Positions 20,143-31,811 of a stretch of DNA of 64,000 nucleotides are shown piece after piece (positions within the stretch are counted from its first letter, which is position 1; every line of letters begins with the position of its first letter). Origin of the DNA: Candidatus Planktophila sp. GTDB lineage: Bacteria > Actinomycetota > Actinomycetes > Nanopelagicales > Nanopelagicaceae. The notes beneath the pieces were generated by a model that ran no database searches, had not been told where the DNA came from, and saw only the letters and a program-made list of their open reading frames with translations. Both the position numbers and the translations under genes were made by a program. Location of the stretch: assembly GCA_009694515.1 (NCBI GenBank), contig SHUV01000001.1, positions 62,001 through 126,000 on the forward strand, written 5' to 3'.

Positions 20143-21067
20143 GCAGTGATCTCTTCTCCTGTGCTTGCTTATATAGACGACCGGCGCGATAGGAGCTACG
20201 CACGAGTGGACCACTCATCACTCCACTGAAGCCAATTTCCTCCGCTTCTTGTGCCAGCTCAACGAATTCATGAGGCTTAACCCATCGCTCTACTGGGTGA
20301 TGCTTACTTGTGGGACGCAAATATTGCGTGATGGTGATGAGGTCACATCCGGCTGCATGGAGATCTATCAGTGCCTGTGAAATCTCTTCCCGAGTTTCAC
20401 CAAGGCCAAGGATGAGGTTTGATTTTGTAATCAGGCCATAATCCCGCGCTTGGGTAATGACATTGAGTGAGCGTTCATAGGTAAATGCTGGGCGAATCCT
20501 TTTGAAGATACGCGGAACTGTTTCAAGATTGTGTGCGAAAACTTCCGGGCGTGTTTCAAATACTTCGTTGAGAAGGATGGGGTTTCCGCTGAAATCAGGA
20601 GCAAGCATTTCCACACCAGTACCAGGGTTAAGTTCGTGCACCTTGCGGATGGTCTCGGCGTAAAGCCAGGCACCTTCATCTTCTAAATCATCTCGAGTAA
20701 CACCTGTGATGGTGGCGTACTTAAGTCCCATTGATTGCACTGACTCTGCAACTCGTCGTGGTTCATCTCGGTCTAGTGGGTCAGGTTTACCAGTATCGAT
20801 ATTACAAAAATCGCAGCGACGAGTGCATTTTTCGCCGCCAATGAGAAAAGTCGCTTCCTTATCTTCCCAACATTCAAAGATATTCGGACATGCTGCTTCT
20901 TGGCAGACTGTATGTAGGCCTTCGGATTGAACGAGGGAGCGAAGTCTGGTGTATTCAGGGCCCATATTGGCTCGGGTCTTAATCCATTCAGGCTTGCGCT
21001 CAATGGGGGTCTCAGTATTTCGAGCCTCTATACGTAGAAGTTTGCGGCCCTCGGGTGCGATTGTCAT
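20135..21067 (-). CDS. lipA: Lipoyl synthase
   Basis: [39 protein letters not shown] (both Fe-S cysteine motifs). Confidence 0.97.
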   Translation of the reverse strand: MTIAPEGRKLLRIEARNTETPIERKPEWIKTRANMGPEYTRLRSLVQSEGLHTVCQEAACPNIFECWEDKEATFLIGGEKCTRRCDFCNIDTGKPDPLDRDEPRRVAESVQSMGLKYATITGVTRDDLEDEGAWLYAETIRKVHELNPGTGVEMLAPDFSGNPILLNEVFETRPEVFAHNLETVPRIFKRIRPAFTYERSLNVITQARDYGLITKSNLILGLGETREEISQALIDLHAAGCDLITITQYLRPTSKHHPVERWVKPHEFVELAQEAEEIGFSGVMSGPLVRSSYRAGRLYKQAQEKRSLRG

Positions 21068-21735
21068 GCGCTCACCTTCGCTAAGTGTTGGCAGAGAATC
21101 TCTTCGACAACAGGTTGCACTTCAGTAAAAGTAATCGCTCTACCTAATTCCTTTGCCATTGAGGTAACTTCGGCATCGTTAATCCCACAGGGAACGATTT
21201 TTGCGAAGGCTGTTAAATCAGGATTTACATTTATGGCAAATCCGTGCATGCTCACACTCGATGCAACGCGGATTCCAATTGCAGCAATTTTACGAGCACC
21301 ACGTGAATCTTGCACCCACACCCCAGATCTTCCGACGATGCGTTTACTTGCAATGCCGAAGTGATCGCAGACTTCAATCAGCGCTGCTTCAATTTCGCGC
21401 ACGAAACCAACTAATTCGCGTGGGTTTGCGAGTTCAACAATGGGATATCCAACTAATTGTCCTATTCCGTGCCAGGTAATTTTTCCGCCACGGTCGACAT
21501 CAATTACTGGCGTTCCATCTGTTGGCTTCTCTGAATCTAGAGTCCTTCTGCCAGCGGTATAGACCGATGGATGTTCGACAATGAGTAGCGTGTTTCTAGC
21601 GAGCCCTTTAGTTACATCCAGATGAATTTTGCGTTGGATCGCCAGCGCCTGCTCATAATCCTGTGTACCGAGTCGCTGGGTCGCGATGGCTTCGGTGGAT
21701 ATTTGCGACTCGAGGTCGGGGCTAACAACTGGCAC
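21064..21735 (-). CDS. lipB: Lipoyl(octanoyl) transferase
   Basis: [54 protein letters not shown]. Confidence 0.95.
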   Translation of the reverse strand: MPVVSPDLESQISTEAIATQRLGTQDYEQALAIQRKIHLDVTKGLARNTLLIVEHPSVYTAGRRTLDSEKPTDGTPVIDVDRGGKITWHGIGQLVGYPIVELANPRELVGFVREIEAALIEVCDHFGIASKRIVGRSGVWVQDSRGARKIAAIGIRVASSVSMHGFAINVNPDLTAFAKIVPCGINDAEVTSMAKELGRAITFTEVQPVVEEILCQHLAKVSA

Positions 21736-21810
21736 GGGTACAGCCTAAAGGTAGGCTTGGGCTCTAGCGAATCTCACATCCGCGCAAGCCCGAAAGGTCT
21801 GCCCATCCCC

Positions 21811-23964
21811 ATGTCTATCAACACTGCCCAAAAATCTCGCAAGCCTTTTGCCCTTGCAATGCTCGTGGTCATCATCTGGTTCCTGATCGTGGGCATCTTC
21901 GGACCGCTCTTCGGCAAGCTCACCTCAGTCCAAGAGAACAACAACTCTTCATTCCTGCCAAAGGGTGCTGAAGCCACACAGGCATCTGAAGTTATTCAAA
22001 CATTCTCAGGCAAGGACTCATTTAACTTGCCAGCACTGGTTCTCTTCGAGGGTAAGACAACTCCCGAAACTATCGCAAAGATTAATGAGCACATGCTTGG
22101 CGTTGGTGGACTTGCACTCGGTGGAACTGAGAAGAAAATCTCTGACTATCTTGCTCCAGGTCAAGCAATCTCAATTTTCCCAGCAGCTGATGGTCAAGCG
22201 ATTTTGGCTAACGTCCCACTGGACGGGAACGCTATCGGGGAGTTACTGCCCAATGACGAACCAGTACTACCTGCTGTTGTTGAAGCGCTACGTGAAGATG
22301 TTAAAGACATTGCAGAGGCCAACGGTGTTACTCATTACGTAACCGGACCTGCTGGATTACTTGGTGATCTCTTTAAAGCCTTTGGAACCCTTGATTCGAC
22401 TCTTCTACTTACAACTCTTGGAGTTGTTGCTGTCATTCTTATCTTTGTCTACAGATCGCCCATCCTTTGGATCATTCCACTGCTCTCATCTCTCTTCGCA
22501 CTTTCCACAGCTGGTGGAATCATTTATCTCCTAGCCAAGAGAGACATTCTTGATGTCGATGGACAGTCGCAGGGAATTCTCTCTGTTCTAGTCATCGGTG
22601 CGGCAACGGATTACGCGCTGCTCTTGATTGCGCGCTATCGAGAAGAGTTACATCATCATGAGAATAGATTCGGTGCCATGCGAGCGGCATATAAAGGCGT
22701 TTGGGAACCAATTTTAGCTTCAGGTTCCACAGTTGCGATTTCATTGCTAGTTCTGCTTTTTAGTCAGCTCACTAACACTGCAAGTTTGGGGCCCATTGGA
22801 GCAATCGGAATTGTTGTTTCGATGTTCACAATTTTGACTTTACTTCCAGCTCTGCTGCTCATCTTTGGTCGCTGGCTATTCTGGCCGCGCATTCCACACA
22901 ATGACGGTGATGACCATGTCCTTGAAGGCATGTGGTCAAAGGTGGGAGATGGCATCGGACGTAATCCACGTAAAGCTTGGATTATTACCGGAGCGGTTCT
23001 ATTGCTCTTCGCTTTTGCATCGACAACTCTGAAGGCAGATGGAATCGGAACGGTAGATACATTTACCGGAAATCCAGAATCTGTGGTGGGGCAAAAACTA
23101 CTGGAGAAGCACTTTCCGGGCGGTCAAGGCGATCCCACTCAAGTTGTTATCAACGCCGATAAAATTGCGGCAGTAACGGCTGCGGTGAAGAACGCACCTG
23201 GAGTAACAGATGTTTCACCCCAACTTGATGGCTTACCTATTCCTGGTCAACCGCTACCTGCGGTGAAGATTGTGAATAACAAAGTGATACTTAACCTCAC
23301 CCTGAATAAGGCACCAGATAGCGTCGAGGCAGGAAATGACATTCCAGAGATTCGTCGTATTGCAAAAGCAGCAGATTCCACTGCGTTAGTGGGCGGAACG
23401 AGTGCGGTCTACTACGACGTACGCCAGGCAAATGACCGTGATAACAAGGTAATTATCCCAATCATCTTGATTCTTATCACCATCATCTTGGGGCTTCTGC
23501 TGCGAAGTATTCTCAGTGCCATAGTTCTTCTAGGTACCGTGGTCCTTTCATACTTTGCAACCTTGGGTGTGTGCGCACTTGTCTTTAACCATGTATTTGG
23601 TTTTGCTGGCGGTGATAATTCATTCCCACTCTTTGCCTTCATCTTCCTGGTAGCGCTGGGCATTGACTACAACATTTTCCTTATGACTCGGGTACGGGAA
23701 GAGTCAGCAAAGATTGGAACACGTGCCGGAGTTATTAAGGGCGTGACTGTCACAGGCGCTGTGATCACATCGGCTGGAATCGTGCTCGCTGCCACCTTTG
23801 CCGTGCTCGGATTGCTACCTCTGGTACCGCTAGCCGAACTTGGCTTTGCAGTCGCATTCGGAGTTTTGCTTGACACTATTATCGTTCGATCAATTCTGGT
23901 GCCGGCACTTGTGCATGAAATCGGACCAAAAATCTGGTGGCCTTCAAAACTACAAAATAAGTAA
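21811..23964 (+). CDS. MMPL/RND-family transporter
   Basis: Two MMPL repeats (VLVIGAATDYALLLIARYREEL and FLVALGIDYNIFLMTRVREES); ATG at 21811 preferred over the upstream ORF start inside lipB. Confidence 0.92.
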   Translation: MSINTAQKSRKPFALAMLVVIIWFLIVGIFGPLFGKLTSVQENNNSSFLPKGAEATQASEVIQTFSGKDSFNLPALVLFEGKTTPETIAKINEHMLGVGGLALGGTEKKISDYLAPGQAISIFPAADGQAILANVPLDGNAIGELLPNDEPVLPAVVEALREDVKDIAEANGVTHYVTGPAGLLGDLFKAFGTLDSTLLLTTLGVVAVILIFVYRSPILWIIPLLSSLFALSTAGGIIYLLAKRDILDVDGQSQGILSVLVIGAATDYALLLIARYREELHHHENRFGAMRAAYKGVWEPILASGSTVAISLLVLLFSQLTNTASLGPIGAIGIVVSMFTILTLLPALLLIFGRWLFWPRIPHNDGDDHVLEGMWSKVGDGIGRNPRKAWIITGAVLLLFAFASTTLKADGIGTVDTFTGNPESVVGQKLLEKHFPGGQGDPTQVVINADKIAAVTAAVKNAPGVTDVSPQLDGLPIPGQPLPAVKIVNNKVILNLTLNKAPDSVEAGNDIPEIRRIAKAADSTALVGGTSAVYYDVRQANDRDNKVIIPIILILITIILGLLLRSILSAIVLLGTVVLSYFATLGVCALVFNHVFGFAGGDNSFPLFAFIFLVALGIDYNIFLMTRVREESAKIGTRAGVIKGVTVTGAVITSAGIVLAATFAVLGLLPLVPLAELGFAVAFGVLLDTIIVRSILVPALVHEIGPKIWWPSKLQNK

Positions 23965-23978
23965 GTCATAATCACGTC

Positions 23979-25124
23979 GTGTCCGATAAACCTGTTGCCA
24001 TAATCGGGGCTGGCCTTGCCGGGATCAGCGCTGCCATTACCTTGCAAGAGGCCGGGCGTGAGGTTGTTATCTACGAGGGCAGTGATCGGGTGGGGGGCCG
24101 GGTAGCTACAGATTACATCGATGGATTCACACTCGATCGCGGCTTTCAGCTCATCAATGCCAAATACCCAGAGCTCCTTCGACTCGGAGTTGTTGATGAA
24201 TTAGATTTCATCTTCGCACCACGAACTATTGATGTCTGCCTAGGAGAGAAGAGAATCGCGCTCGGAGACCCGCGTAGTAATCCGTTCGCTAGCTTAAATC
24301 CAGCAACCGGAAGCTTGCTTCAGAAGTTTGGATTGATTGCCTATCTCTTGCGTACAGCTGATGCAGCGAAATCTGTCGAAGAAGAGCTGGGCCACCTGGG
24401 AAATCTATATTCACGAGTGCTGAAACCATTTCTCTCCGGAGTCTTTCTGACATCACCGGCCTCAGTCAATGCGGTAATTGGAAAAGGATTGATTACATCG
24501 TTCATTTCTGGAAAGCCTGGGCTACCGCGTAAGGGGGTAGGAGCATTTCCGGCTGCACTTGCCGCTCGCATCCAGAAGATTGAACTTAATCATCACATCG
24601 ACTCGTTATCGCAATTTGTTGGTAAGCAGGTTATCGTTGCAACAGATTTGACCACTGCGGCGCAATTACTTGATATTGCAAATGTTTCAAAATTAGCCGG
24701 TAGTACAACCTGGTATTACGAAGTACCGGAAGAACTCACCGGATCTGCGCGTCTTCTTATTGATGGTGAGCACCGAGGCCCGGTAGTGAATTCCATTGTG
24801 CTATCCAACTTAATCTCTTCATACGCACCAGATGGAAAATCGCTGCTTGCAAGTACAACGCTAGATTTCGCCTCAGAGTCGGAGGTGCGAAGACATCTGG
24901 CCCTCATGTGGGGCGCACACACAGGTGGATGGTCCCTTATAGCTAAATACGACATTCCAAAGTCGCTGCCAATCTTTGCAATTGGAAATCAGAGCGCAGC
25001 ATCATCGCAGTTTTCGCAGAACATCTATGTAGCGGGGGATTACAGAACGGCACCTTCACAAAATGGAGCGCTTTTGTCAGGTCGCCTTGCAGCGCAGGAG
25101 TTACTCCTCGATCAGGGCCGTTAG
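23979..25124 (+). CDS. FAD-dependent amine oxidase/protoporphyrinogen-oxidase-like oxidoreductase
   Basis: VAIIGAGLAGISAAITLQEAGREVVIYEGSDRVGGRVATD; C-terminal IYVAGDYRTAPSQNGALLSGRLAA. Confidence 0.88.
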   Translation: MSDKPVAIIGAGLAGISAAITLQEAGREVVIYEGSDRVGGRVATDYIDGFTLDRGFQLINAKYPELLRLGVVDELDFIFAPRTIDVCLGEKRIALGDPRSNPFASLNPATGSLLQKFGLIAYLLRTADAAKSVEEELGHLGNLYSRVLKPFLSGVFLTSPASVNAVIGKGLITSFISGKPGLPRKGVGAFPAALAARIQKIELNHHIDSLSQFVGKQVIVATDLTTAAQLLDIANVSKLAGSTTWYYEVPEELTGSARLLIDGEHRGPVVNSIVLSNLISSYAPDGKSLLASTTLDFASESEVRRHLALMWGAHTGGWSLIAKYDIPKSLPIFAIGNQSAASSQFSQNIYVAGDYRTAPSQNGALLSGRLAAQELLLDQGR

Positions 25125-25991
25125 CGCAGTAGTGATGTGTGGGTAATCCCAGGTAAAGCCAGCTTCGGTAAGTGCCTGTGGAGTCACCTTCTTGCTTCCC
25201 AGAACTTCACTTGAGAAACCACCGAGTGCGATTTTTAACGCAAAGGCTGGTGCCGGAAAGAGTGCTGGCCGGTGCATGGCGCGAGCAAGAGCTGATGTGA
25301 ATTCTTGGTTGGTCACAGGATTCGGTGAGGTGAGGTTGACCGGGCCAGATATTGGTTTTTCTAGAATAAAAGTGATTGCTTTGATGAGATCGTGCAAGGT
25401 AATCCAAGACCACCATTGTTTACCTGAACCAAGTTTGCCACCCAGACCTAAACGAAACAGTGGCAACATCTTTCCTAGTGCGCCTCCAGTTGGATCAAGA
25501 ACGAGACCGGTGCGAATCTTTACGGTGCGAACACCCGTTGCAAGATCTGCAGCACCTTCCCACTCGCGGCAGACGGCAGCTAGGAAATCATCACCCACGC
25601 GATCACTTTCAACTACCGCACGGTTTCCTGATTCGCCATACCAACCAATAGCACTCGCTGAAATGAAGACTTGTGGTTTCACTTCTGTCACGGCATTTGC
25701 AATCGCAGTCGTTCCAAGCAGACGTGAGTTAAGGATTTCCGACTTATATTTTTTGCTCCAACGCTTATCGCCAACGCCAACTCCGGCCAAATGAATCACC
25801 GCATCGACGCCACGTAGGGCTTCGATATCTACATACCCAGTCTTTGGATCCCACTGAATTTCATCAGGTGCAACAACCGCCCGGCGCACAAGGCGCTGCA
25901 CAGTGTGGCCTTCACTTTTAAGATGACCAACAAGTGCGGTTCCGATAAGACCGGAAGCACCAGTGATTGCAATGCGTTGCGGAACTGACAT
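25101..25991 (-). CDS. TIGR01777-family NAD-dependent epimerase
   Basis: RIAITGASGLIGTALVGHLKSEGH; DAVIHLAGVGVGDKRWSKKYKSEILNSR; SASAIGWYG. Confidence 0.92.
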   Translation of the reverse strand: MSVPQRIAITGASGLIGTALVGHLKSEGHTVQRLVRRAVVAPDEIQWDPKTGYVDIEALRGVDAVIHLAGVGVGDKRWSKKYKSEILNSRLLGTTAIANAVTEVKPQVFISASAIGWYGESGNRAVVESDRVGDDFLAAVCREWEGAADLATGVRTVKIRTGLVLDPTGGALGKMLPLFRLGLGGKLGSGKQWWSWITLHDLIKAITFILEKPISGPVNLTSPNPVTNQEFTSALARAMHRPALFPAPAFALKIALGGFSSEVLGSKKVTPQALTEAGFTWDYPHITTALTALIEE

Positions 25992-25994
25992 CTA

Positions 25995-27662
25995 TTAGAG
26001 ACCTAGGTCTGCTTCGAAGGAACCACCTTCTAGCCGCTCTTTGAGTGTTACCAAGAAGCGAGCAGCATCTGCGCCGTCAACAACTCGGTGATCATAGGAA
26101 AGTCCGAGGTAGACCATGGAACGAATCGCAATGGTTTCACCACCATCTTCACCCCGGACGACCATCGGACGCTTCACGACTGCACCTAGTCCGAGAATTG
26201 CAACCTGCGGTTGATTAATGATTGGGGTATCAAAGAGTGCGCCACGGGAACCAGTGTTGGTGAGTGTAAATGTTCCACCACCTAGTTCATCTGGAGTGAC
26301 CTTGTTATCGCGAGTACGTGCAGCAAGATCTGCAATCTTTCGGGCAACGCCACCCATATTGAGATCACCCGCATTATGAATAACAGGAACCAAAAGACCA
26401 CGATCAGTATCGACTGCAATAGCTAAGTGCTCTGCACCATGATAAATAATCTGATCACCTTCCACCGATGAGTTCAATACCGGATGTTGCTTCAGGGCTT
26501 CACATACTGCTACCGCAAAGAACGGAAGGAATGAGAGCTTGACGCCTTCACGAGCTTCGAAGGTGGCTTTTGATTTATCACGCAAACGTGCAATCTTGGT
26601 GACGTCAACTTCAACCACGGTGGTCAATTGTGCTGATACTTGTAGTGATTCAACCATGCGGGTGGCAATAACTTTACGCAGGCGAGACATAATCACGGTT
26701 GTTCCGCGAAGAGGCGATGCGGCAACTGGCGCCGCTGCTTGCACTGGCGCCGAAGCAGCAGGTGCTACTGCAGATGTCACAGCAGGTGCGTTCTTTGGAG
26801 CTAGGGCTTCAATATCTTCCTTACGAATTCTTCCGCCGATACCAGTTCCCTTAACTGATGCAAGATTTACACCAAGATCATTAGCAAGTTTGCGCACAAT
26901 AGGAGTGACATAGGCATCTGTTGGTTGTGAGACAGGGGCAGGTGCAACAGGTGTTGGCGCAACTGGTGTTACAACGGGTGCAGCAACTGGTGCTGGGGCC
27001 GCAACAACTGGGGCAGGTGCGGCTGGTGCTGGAGTTGCAACTGGGGCAGGTGCGCCACCTTGAACTCCAATGAGTCCTAGACGTGCACCGACGGCAACAG
27101 TTGTATCTACTGCTACATCAATTGCTAACAAAATTCCTGCTACAGGAGATGGAATCTCGGTATCGACCTTATCTGTAGAAACTTCAAGAAGTGCTTCATC
27201 AACTGCAACCGCATCACCAATGTTCTTAAGCCAACGTGTCACAGTTCCTTCGCTCACCGATTCACCGAGTGCCGGCATGGAAATTACTGTTCCGCCAGCA
27301 TTGGCAGAAGATGGTGCGGGTGCTACAGGCGCTACAGGAGCGACGGGAGCGATGGGTGCGGCAACTGGAGGGGGAGTTGGTGCGGCAACAGGTGATGCTG
27401 CAACGGGTGCCGGTGTGCTTGCGCCAGCTTGTGCAATGACAGCTAACTCTGCTCCAACGGCAACGGTCTGATCTACGCCAACCACAATCTTTGATAGAAC
27501 GCCAGCTGCTGGCGAAGGAATCTCGGTATCAACTTTATCGGTCGAAACTTCAAGGAGTGGCTCATCAACTGCAACGACGTCGCCTTCATTCTTAAGCCAA
27601 CGAGTGACGGTGCCTTCAGTGACGCTCTCTCCGAGAGCTGGCATTGTGACTGAGAATGACAT
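25995..27662 (-). CDS. sucB: Dihydrolipoamide succinyltransferase (E2), two lipoyl domains
   Basis: Two [14 protein letters not shown]...[14 protein letters not shown] lipoyl domains; E3-binding domain; [14 protein letters not shown] catalytic motif; SD gaggagaaaa. Confidence 0.93.
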   Translation of the reverse strand: MSFSVTMPALGESVTEGTVTRWLKNEGDVVAVDEPLLEVSTDKVDTEIPSPAAGVLSKIVVGVDQTVAVGAELAVIAQAGASTPAPVAASPVAAPTPPPVAAPIAPVAPVAPVAPAPSSANAGGTVISMPALGESVSEGTVTRWLKNIGDAVAVDEALLEVSTDKVDTEIPSPVAGILLAIDVAVDTTVAVGARLGLIGVQGGAPAPVATPAPAAPAPVVAAPAPVAAPVVTPVAPTPVAPAPVSQPTDAYVTPIVRKLANDLGVNLASVKGTGIGGRIRKEDIEALAPKNAPAVTSAVAPAASAPVQAAAPVAASPLRGTTVIMSRLRKVIATRMVESLQVSAQLTTVVEVDVTKIARLRDKSKATFEAREGVKLSFLPFFAVAVCEALKQHPVLNSSVEGDQIIYHGAEHLAIAVDTDRGLLVPVIHNAGDLNMGGVARKIADLAARTRDNKVTPDELGGGTFTLTNTGSRGALFDTPIINQPQVAILGLGAVVKRPMVVRGEDGGETIAIRSMVYLGLSYDHRVVDGADAARFLVTLKERLEGGSFEADLGL

Positions 27663-27681
27663 AGTTATTTTCTCCTCTTAC

Positions 27682-29049
27682 TTAACCGTGCGAGTGAAGT
27701 GGTTTGCCTGCCAGAGCCATATGAGCTTCGCCCATCGCCTCTGACATTGTTGGATGTGCATGTAGAAGAGGAGCAACATCATCTGCAGTTGCTTCCCAGT
27801 TAAAGATTAATTGTGCTTCTGCAAGAAGTTCGCCCACGCGTGCTCCCACCATATGAATTCCTAAAATTGGGCCATTCTTTTGTGCGATCAGTTTGATAGA
27901 TCCGGCAGTTTTAAGGATCTGTGCCTTGCCATTACCAGCTAAGTTGTAATCAAGCTCAACCACATCGTGTCCGCGTTCCTTGGCAACCTTTGTGGAGAGA
28001 CCAACGGAGGCTACTTCTGGCTCGGAATAAGTAACTCGTGGAACGCCATCGTAATTAATTGGCCGAGGATTCAGACCAGCGATTGTTTCAGCAACAAGAA
28101 TTCCCTCTTGGAAGCCAACATGTGCTAATTGCAGGGTAGGTATGATGTCTCCTACTGCGAAGATGCCAGGAATATTTGTGCGGCAGTGGTCATCAACTGT
28201 GATGTATCCGCGATCCATTGCGATACCGACTTCTTGGTATCCAATGCCATCGGTAACAGGACCACGGCCAACAGAGACCAGAAGAACATCAGCTGTGAAT
28301 TCGCGACCATCTTCTAGAGTGACTGTAACTCCCTTGGAATCAACGCGATGGGATTTAAATCGCGTTCCAAGTTCGAAGTTGATTCCACGTTTGCGAAAAG
28401 CTCGCTCGAGTAACTTGCTAGAAGACTCATCCTCTAGCGCAACTAGATGCGGGAGACCTTCAATAATTGTGACCTCAGAACCAAATGATTTCCAGACCGA
28501 TGCAAACTCACAACCGATAACGCCACCACCAAGAACGATGACGCTCTTGGGGACATAATCCATTGCGGTGCCATGATCGGATGTAATGACCTGCTTGCCA
28601 TCGATATCTAATCCAGGCAGGGTGCGCGCATAGGATCCGGTAGCAAGAACAATATTTTTTCCGACGTACTGGGTTCCGTTAACATCGACTGTGTTATTTG
28701 AAACAAGGCGACCGGTTCCTTCAACGTAGGTGATTCCGCGAGATTTAACGAGACCTTGTAGCCCTTTATAGAGACCTGCAATGACGCCATCCTTATAGGA
28801 GTTCACTCCTCCCATGTCGATGGAGTTAAATGTTGCATTCACACCAAATTGGGAAGATTCGCGAGCGCTATCTGCAACTTCACCTGCGTGAAGCAGTGCT
28901 TTCGTTGGAATACATCCGCGGTGTAAACAAGTGCCGCCAACCTTGTCCTTCTCGATCAGTGCTACGGATAAACCGAGTTGTGCACCTCGAAGGGCTGCTG
29001 CGTAACCGCCGCTTCCTCCACCAAGAACTACAAGATCAAAATTCGACAC
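27682..29049 (-). CDS. lpdA: Dihydrolipoyl dehydrogenase
   Basis: GGTCLHRGCIPTKALLHAGE; HAHPTMSEAMGEAH. Confidence 0.96.
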   Translation of the reverse strand: MSNFDLVVLGGGSGGYAAALRGAQLGLSVALIEKDKVGGTCLHRGCIPTKALLHAGEVADSARESSQFGVNATFNSIDMGGVNSYKDGVIAGLYKGLQGLVKSRGITYVEGTGRLVSNNTVDVNGTQYVGKNIVLATGSYARTLPGLDIDGKQVITSDHGTAMDYVPKSVIVLGGGVIGCEFASVWKSFGSEVTIIEGLPHLVALEDESSSKLLERAFRKRGINFELGTRFKSHRVDSKGVTVTLEDGREFTADVLLVSVGRGPVTDGIGYQEVGIAMDRGYITVDDHCRTNIPGIFAVGDIIPTLQLAHVGFQEGILVAETIAGLNPRPINYDGVPRVTYSEPEVASVGLSTKVAKERGHDVVELDYNLAGNGKAQILKTAGSIKLIAQKNGPILGIHMVGARVGELLAEAQLIFNWEATADDVAPLLHAHPTMSEAMGEAHMALAGKPLHSHG

Positions 29050-29141
29050 AGATTGACTCCTCTAAGCCTGCTCAACTCTAGCTTCCAACAGGGGTTATCT
29101 TGCCAGCCTTAGCCGCCTAAGGCTAAATCGTATGAAATGGA

Positions 29142-30641
29142 CTACTGGCCTCGCGCCAATTCGACCAAAGAGCGCAGGGCGATACCTGTGCCTCCCACGG
29201 GGGTGTAGCCATGGGGCTGGCCTTCATTAAATGCCGGACCTGCAATATCTAGATGTAGCCATGGAAGATCTTCGCTGACAAACTCCTTTAGAAATAGACC
29301 CGCAACAAGCATTCCGCCCATGCGATCTCCGATATTGGCCATATCGGCAACAGGAGAATCTAGTGATGCACGCAACTCAACCGGAAGTGGCATGGGCCAG
29401 AAAGATTCGCCAGCAATCTCTGTCGCTCTCAAAAAGGTAGCTGAGAAATCTTCATTGTTAGTCATTACCGCACTTGTGCGAGTACCGAGTGCGACAACCT
29501 GCGCACCAGTAAGAGTTGCAACATCGATGATTCCATCTAGGTCACTTGTTTCCTGTGCCTTAACAAGGGCGTCCGCCAGCACTAGGCGACCCTCTGCATC
29601 AGGGTTGAGAACTTCCACGGTTTTTCCCCCATAAATCGTGATGACATCACTGGGTCTAGTCGCATTCTCACTCACCATATTTTCAGCAAGCGGCGCCCAA
29701 GTTTCAATCGCAACCGGTAACTTAAGTAAAGCGATGGCAATTGTTGCTGCGCATACCGCCGCAGCCCCGCTCATATCTGACTTCATTGCCTCCATACCGA
29801 GGGCAGGCTTTAGCGCCAGTCCACCGGTATCGAAGGTAATTCCCTTTCCGACAAAGGCATATTTCTTCTGCGGTGTCGCACCCTTTGGGGTGTAAGTGAT
29901 GTTCAGTAACCGCGGTGGATTAATCGAGCCTTGACCGACGGCTGTGATTCCACCGAAACCTTTAGATTTCAATTGCGATTCGTTCATCACCGAAACTTTA
30001 AGCCCGATAGCTGAACCACCAGCGACTTTAATAGCGTCGCTGATTGCGGCGCAGAAACTTTCTGGTGTGAGGTGGCTAGGGGGAGTGTTGATCAAATCTC
30101 GCACCAGATGTGTATAAGTAGCAATCACTTCTGCCGAGCGAGCGGCTTCCTTTGCCGCTGGCGTTGGCGCGAGAAGTGAAAAGAGTGTGATTTTTTTTAG
30201 GGGAGTCTTCTGCGCATCTTTCGTTGTTCCTCTAAATGAATCAAAGAGGTAGCTGCCAAGTCCAGCACCTTCTGCGATTGCGGTCAGGCTGGGAAGATTC
30301 TTGGCAGGCAGTGCAAAGGTGGCACTGGCATGCCCGGCTAGCGAGCGAGCGGCGGCGCCAGCTGCGCGACGTAACACTTCAGAGTCATAAGATGATGAAA
30401 CTTTTCCGAGTCCGGTAAAGATAATCAAGCGAGTTGTGATGCCGGCAACTTTAATTACTTCATCGGCCTTTCCTGTTGCACCGAGATCACTGAGGGCTTG
30501 AAGTAGAGGTTTGGTATCAAAGGGCAGGTCACCGGATTCAATCTGAAACGAAGCCTTGGCGCTCTTTCCTACTTTTGACGCAAGACCAACAACCAGAACA
30601 TCGTCTTTCACGATTCCGTCGGTGAGGCGGATAGTTGTCAT
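29142..30641 (-). CDS. pepA: Leucyl aminopeptidase (M17)
   Basis: VGKGITFDTGGLALKPALGMEAMKSDMSGAAAV; NPDAEGRLVLADAL. Confidence 0.96.
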   Translation of the reverse strand: MTTIRLTDGIVKDDVLVVGLASKVGKSAKASFQIESGDLPFDTKPLLQALSDLGATGKADEVIKVAGITTRLIIFTGLGKVSSSYDSEVLRRAAGAAARSLAGHASATFALPAKNLPSLTAIAEGAGLGSYLFDSFRGTTKDAQKTPLKKITLFSLLAPTPAAKEAARSAEVIATYTHLVRDLINTPPSHLTPESFCAAISDAIKVAGGSAIGLKVSVMNESQLKSKGFGGITAVGQGSINPPRLLNITYTPKGATPQKKYAFVGKGITFDTGGLALKPALGMEAMKSDMSGAAAVCAATIAIALLKLPVAIETWAPLAENMVSENATRPSDVITIYGGKTVEVLNPDAEGRLVLADALVKAQETSDLDGIIDVATLTGAQVVALGTRTSAVMTNNEDFSATFLRATEIAGESFWPMPLPVELRASLDSPVADMANIGDRMGGMLVAGLFLKEFVSEDLPWLHLDIAGPAFNEGQPHGYTPVGGTGIALRSLVELARGQ

Positions 30642-30722
30642 TAATTGCTCCTTCGATTCGCTCGCCCATTTTTCGTGATGGCGATACAGAGTTCAGATGT
30701 CGGATAAGTGTAAGTTGTCATC

Positions 30723-31811
30723 GTGAAAAACTCACCTTTGCATCAGAAACATATCCAGCGCCAAGCCAAGATGGCCGACTTTGGTGGTTGGTTGATGCCG
30801 ATTGAATACCCCGGAGCTGGTGTTCTTGCTGAGCATAAGGCGGTGCGCGAGCGGGTCGGGTTATTTGACGTTTCGCATCTTGGCAAAGCCAGTGTGAGCG
30901 GACCAGGGTCGCTGGAATTTCTCAATCTGATGTTTACCAATGATCTGAGCCGGATCAATAAAGGCAAGGCCCAATACACCCTTTTGTGCAACGATGACGG
31001 TGGAGTTGTTGATGACCTAATTGCCTATAAAAATAGCGATGAGGATTTCTTCTTGATCCCGAACGCATCGAATACTGCCGATGTAGTTCGTGTTCTGCAA
31101 TCTCAAGCCCCGCAGGCAATTTTGGTAACCAATCTTCATGAAGAATTCGGGGTGTTAGCGCTGCAAGGCCCTGATGCACAGGCAGTCATTCAAAGCTTGG
31201 GAGTAAATCCGACGATGGACTACATGGCTTTTGCCCACGTGATGATTGGCGGTTGCGATGTGATTCTCTGCCGAACTGGTTACACCGGTGAACATGGGTA
31301 TGAAATCGTTCCGCGTTGGGAGGATGCGGCACTTGTTTGGGATGTCCTAGTGCAAGCGATGAAAGTATTCGATGGCGAGGTATGCGGACTCGGCGCCCGA
31401 GATACCTTACGTACTGAGATGGGTTATCCATTACATGGTCATGAACTCACGCTAGAGATCACACCAGTTCAGGCCAGTGCGGGATGGGCAATCGGATGGA
31501 AGAAAGCGAATTTCCGAGGTGCAAGCACTTTGCGTGCTCAACGCGAAGAAGGCACTGTTCGCACACTGCGCGCCCTGAAATCAAATGATCGCGGTATTCC
31601 GCGCGCGGGAATGGTTGTGAAGGATATGCAAGGTGCGGAGGTAGGAGTTGTTACAAGCGGAACATTCTCACCATCACTGAAGGCTGGAATTGCACTTGCA
31701 TTAATTGATCCAGGGTTTAGCGAAGGCGATGAAGTAGTAATAGATGTGCGAGGGCGCACATCTTCGGCAACTATAGCTTCGTTGCCATTTTCCCCATCGC
31801 ACGTTCGCTAG
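30723..31811 (+). CDS. gcvT: Glycine cleavage system T protein (aminomethyltransferase)
   Basis: GWLMPIEYPGAGVLAEHKAVRERVGLFDVSHLGK; CRTGYTGEHGYEIV; GLGARDTLRTEMGYPLHGHEL. Confidence 0.95.
   Translation: MKNSPLHQKHIQRQAKMADFGGWLMPIEYPGAGVLAEHKAVRERVGLFDVSHLGKASVSGPGSLEFLNLMFTNDLSRINKGKAQYTLLCNDDGGVVDDLIAYKNSDEDFFLIPNASNTADVVRVLQSQAPQAILVTNLHEEFGVLALQGPDAQAVIQSLGVNPTMDYMAFAHVMIGGCDVILCRTGYTGEHGYEIVPRWEDAALVWDVLVQAMKVFDGEVCGLGARDTLRTEMGYPLHGHELTLEITPVQASAGWAIGWKKANFRGASTLRAQREEGTVRTLRALKSNDRGIPRAGMVVKDMQGAEVGVVTSGTFSPSLKAGIALALIDPGFSEGDEVVIDVRGRTSSATIASLPFSPSHVR

Noticed and set aside
25192-25794. 200-aa plus-strand ORF
   Set aside because: Shadow of the TIGR01777 epimerase; no recognisable domain.
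26920-27440. Possible tandem DNA repeat from gca/ggt/cca-like units
   Set aside because: Explained by codon usage in Ala/Pro-rich linkers of the E2 protein; no fixed-length unit.
27070-27471. 133-aa Ala/Gly/Thr-rich plus-strand ORF
   Set aside because: Antisense image of the SucB Ala/Pro linkers and lipoyl domain; low complexity.
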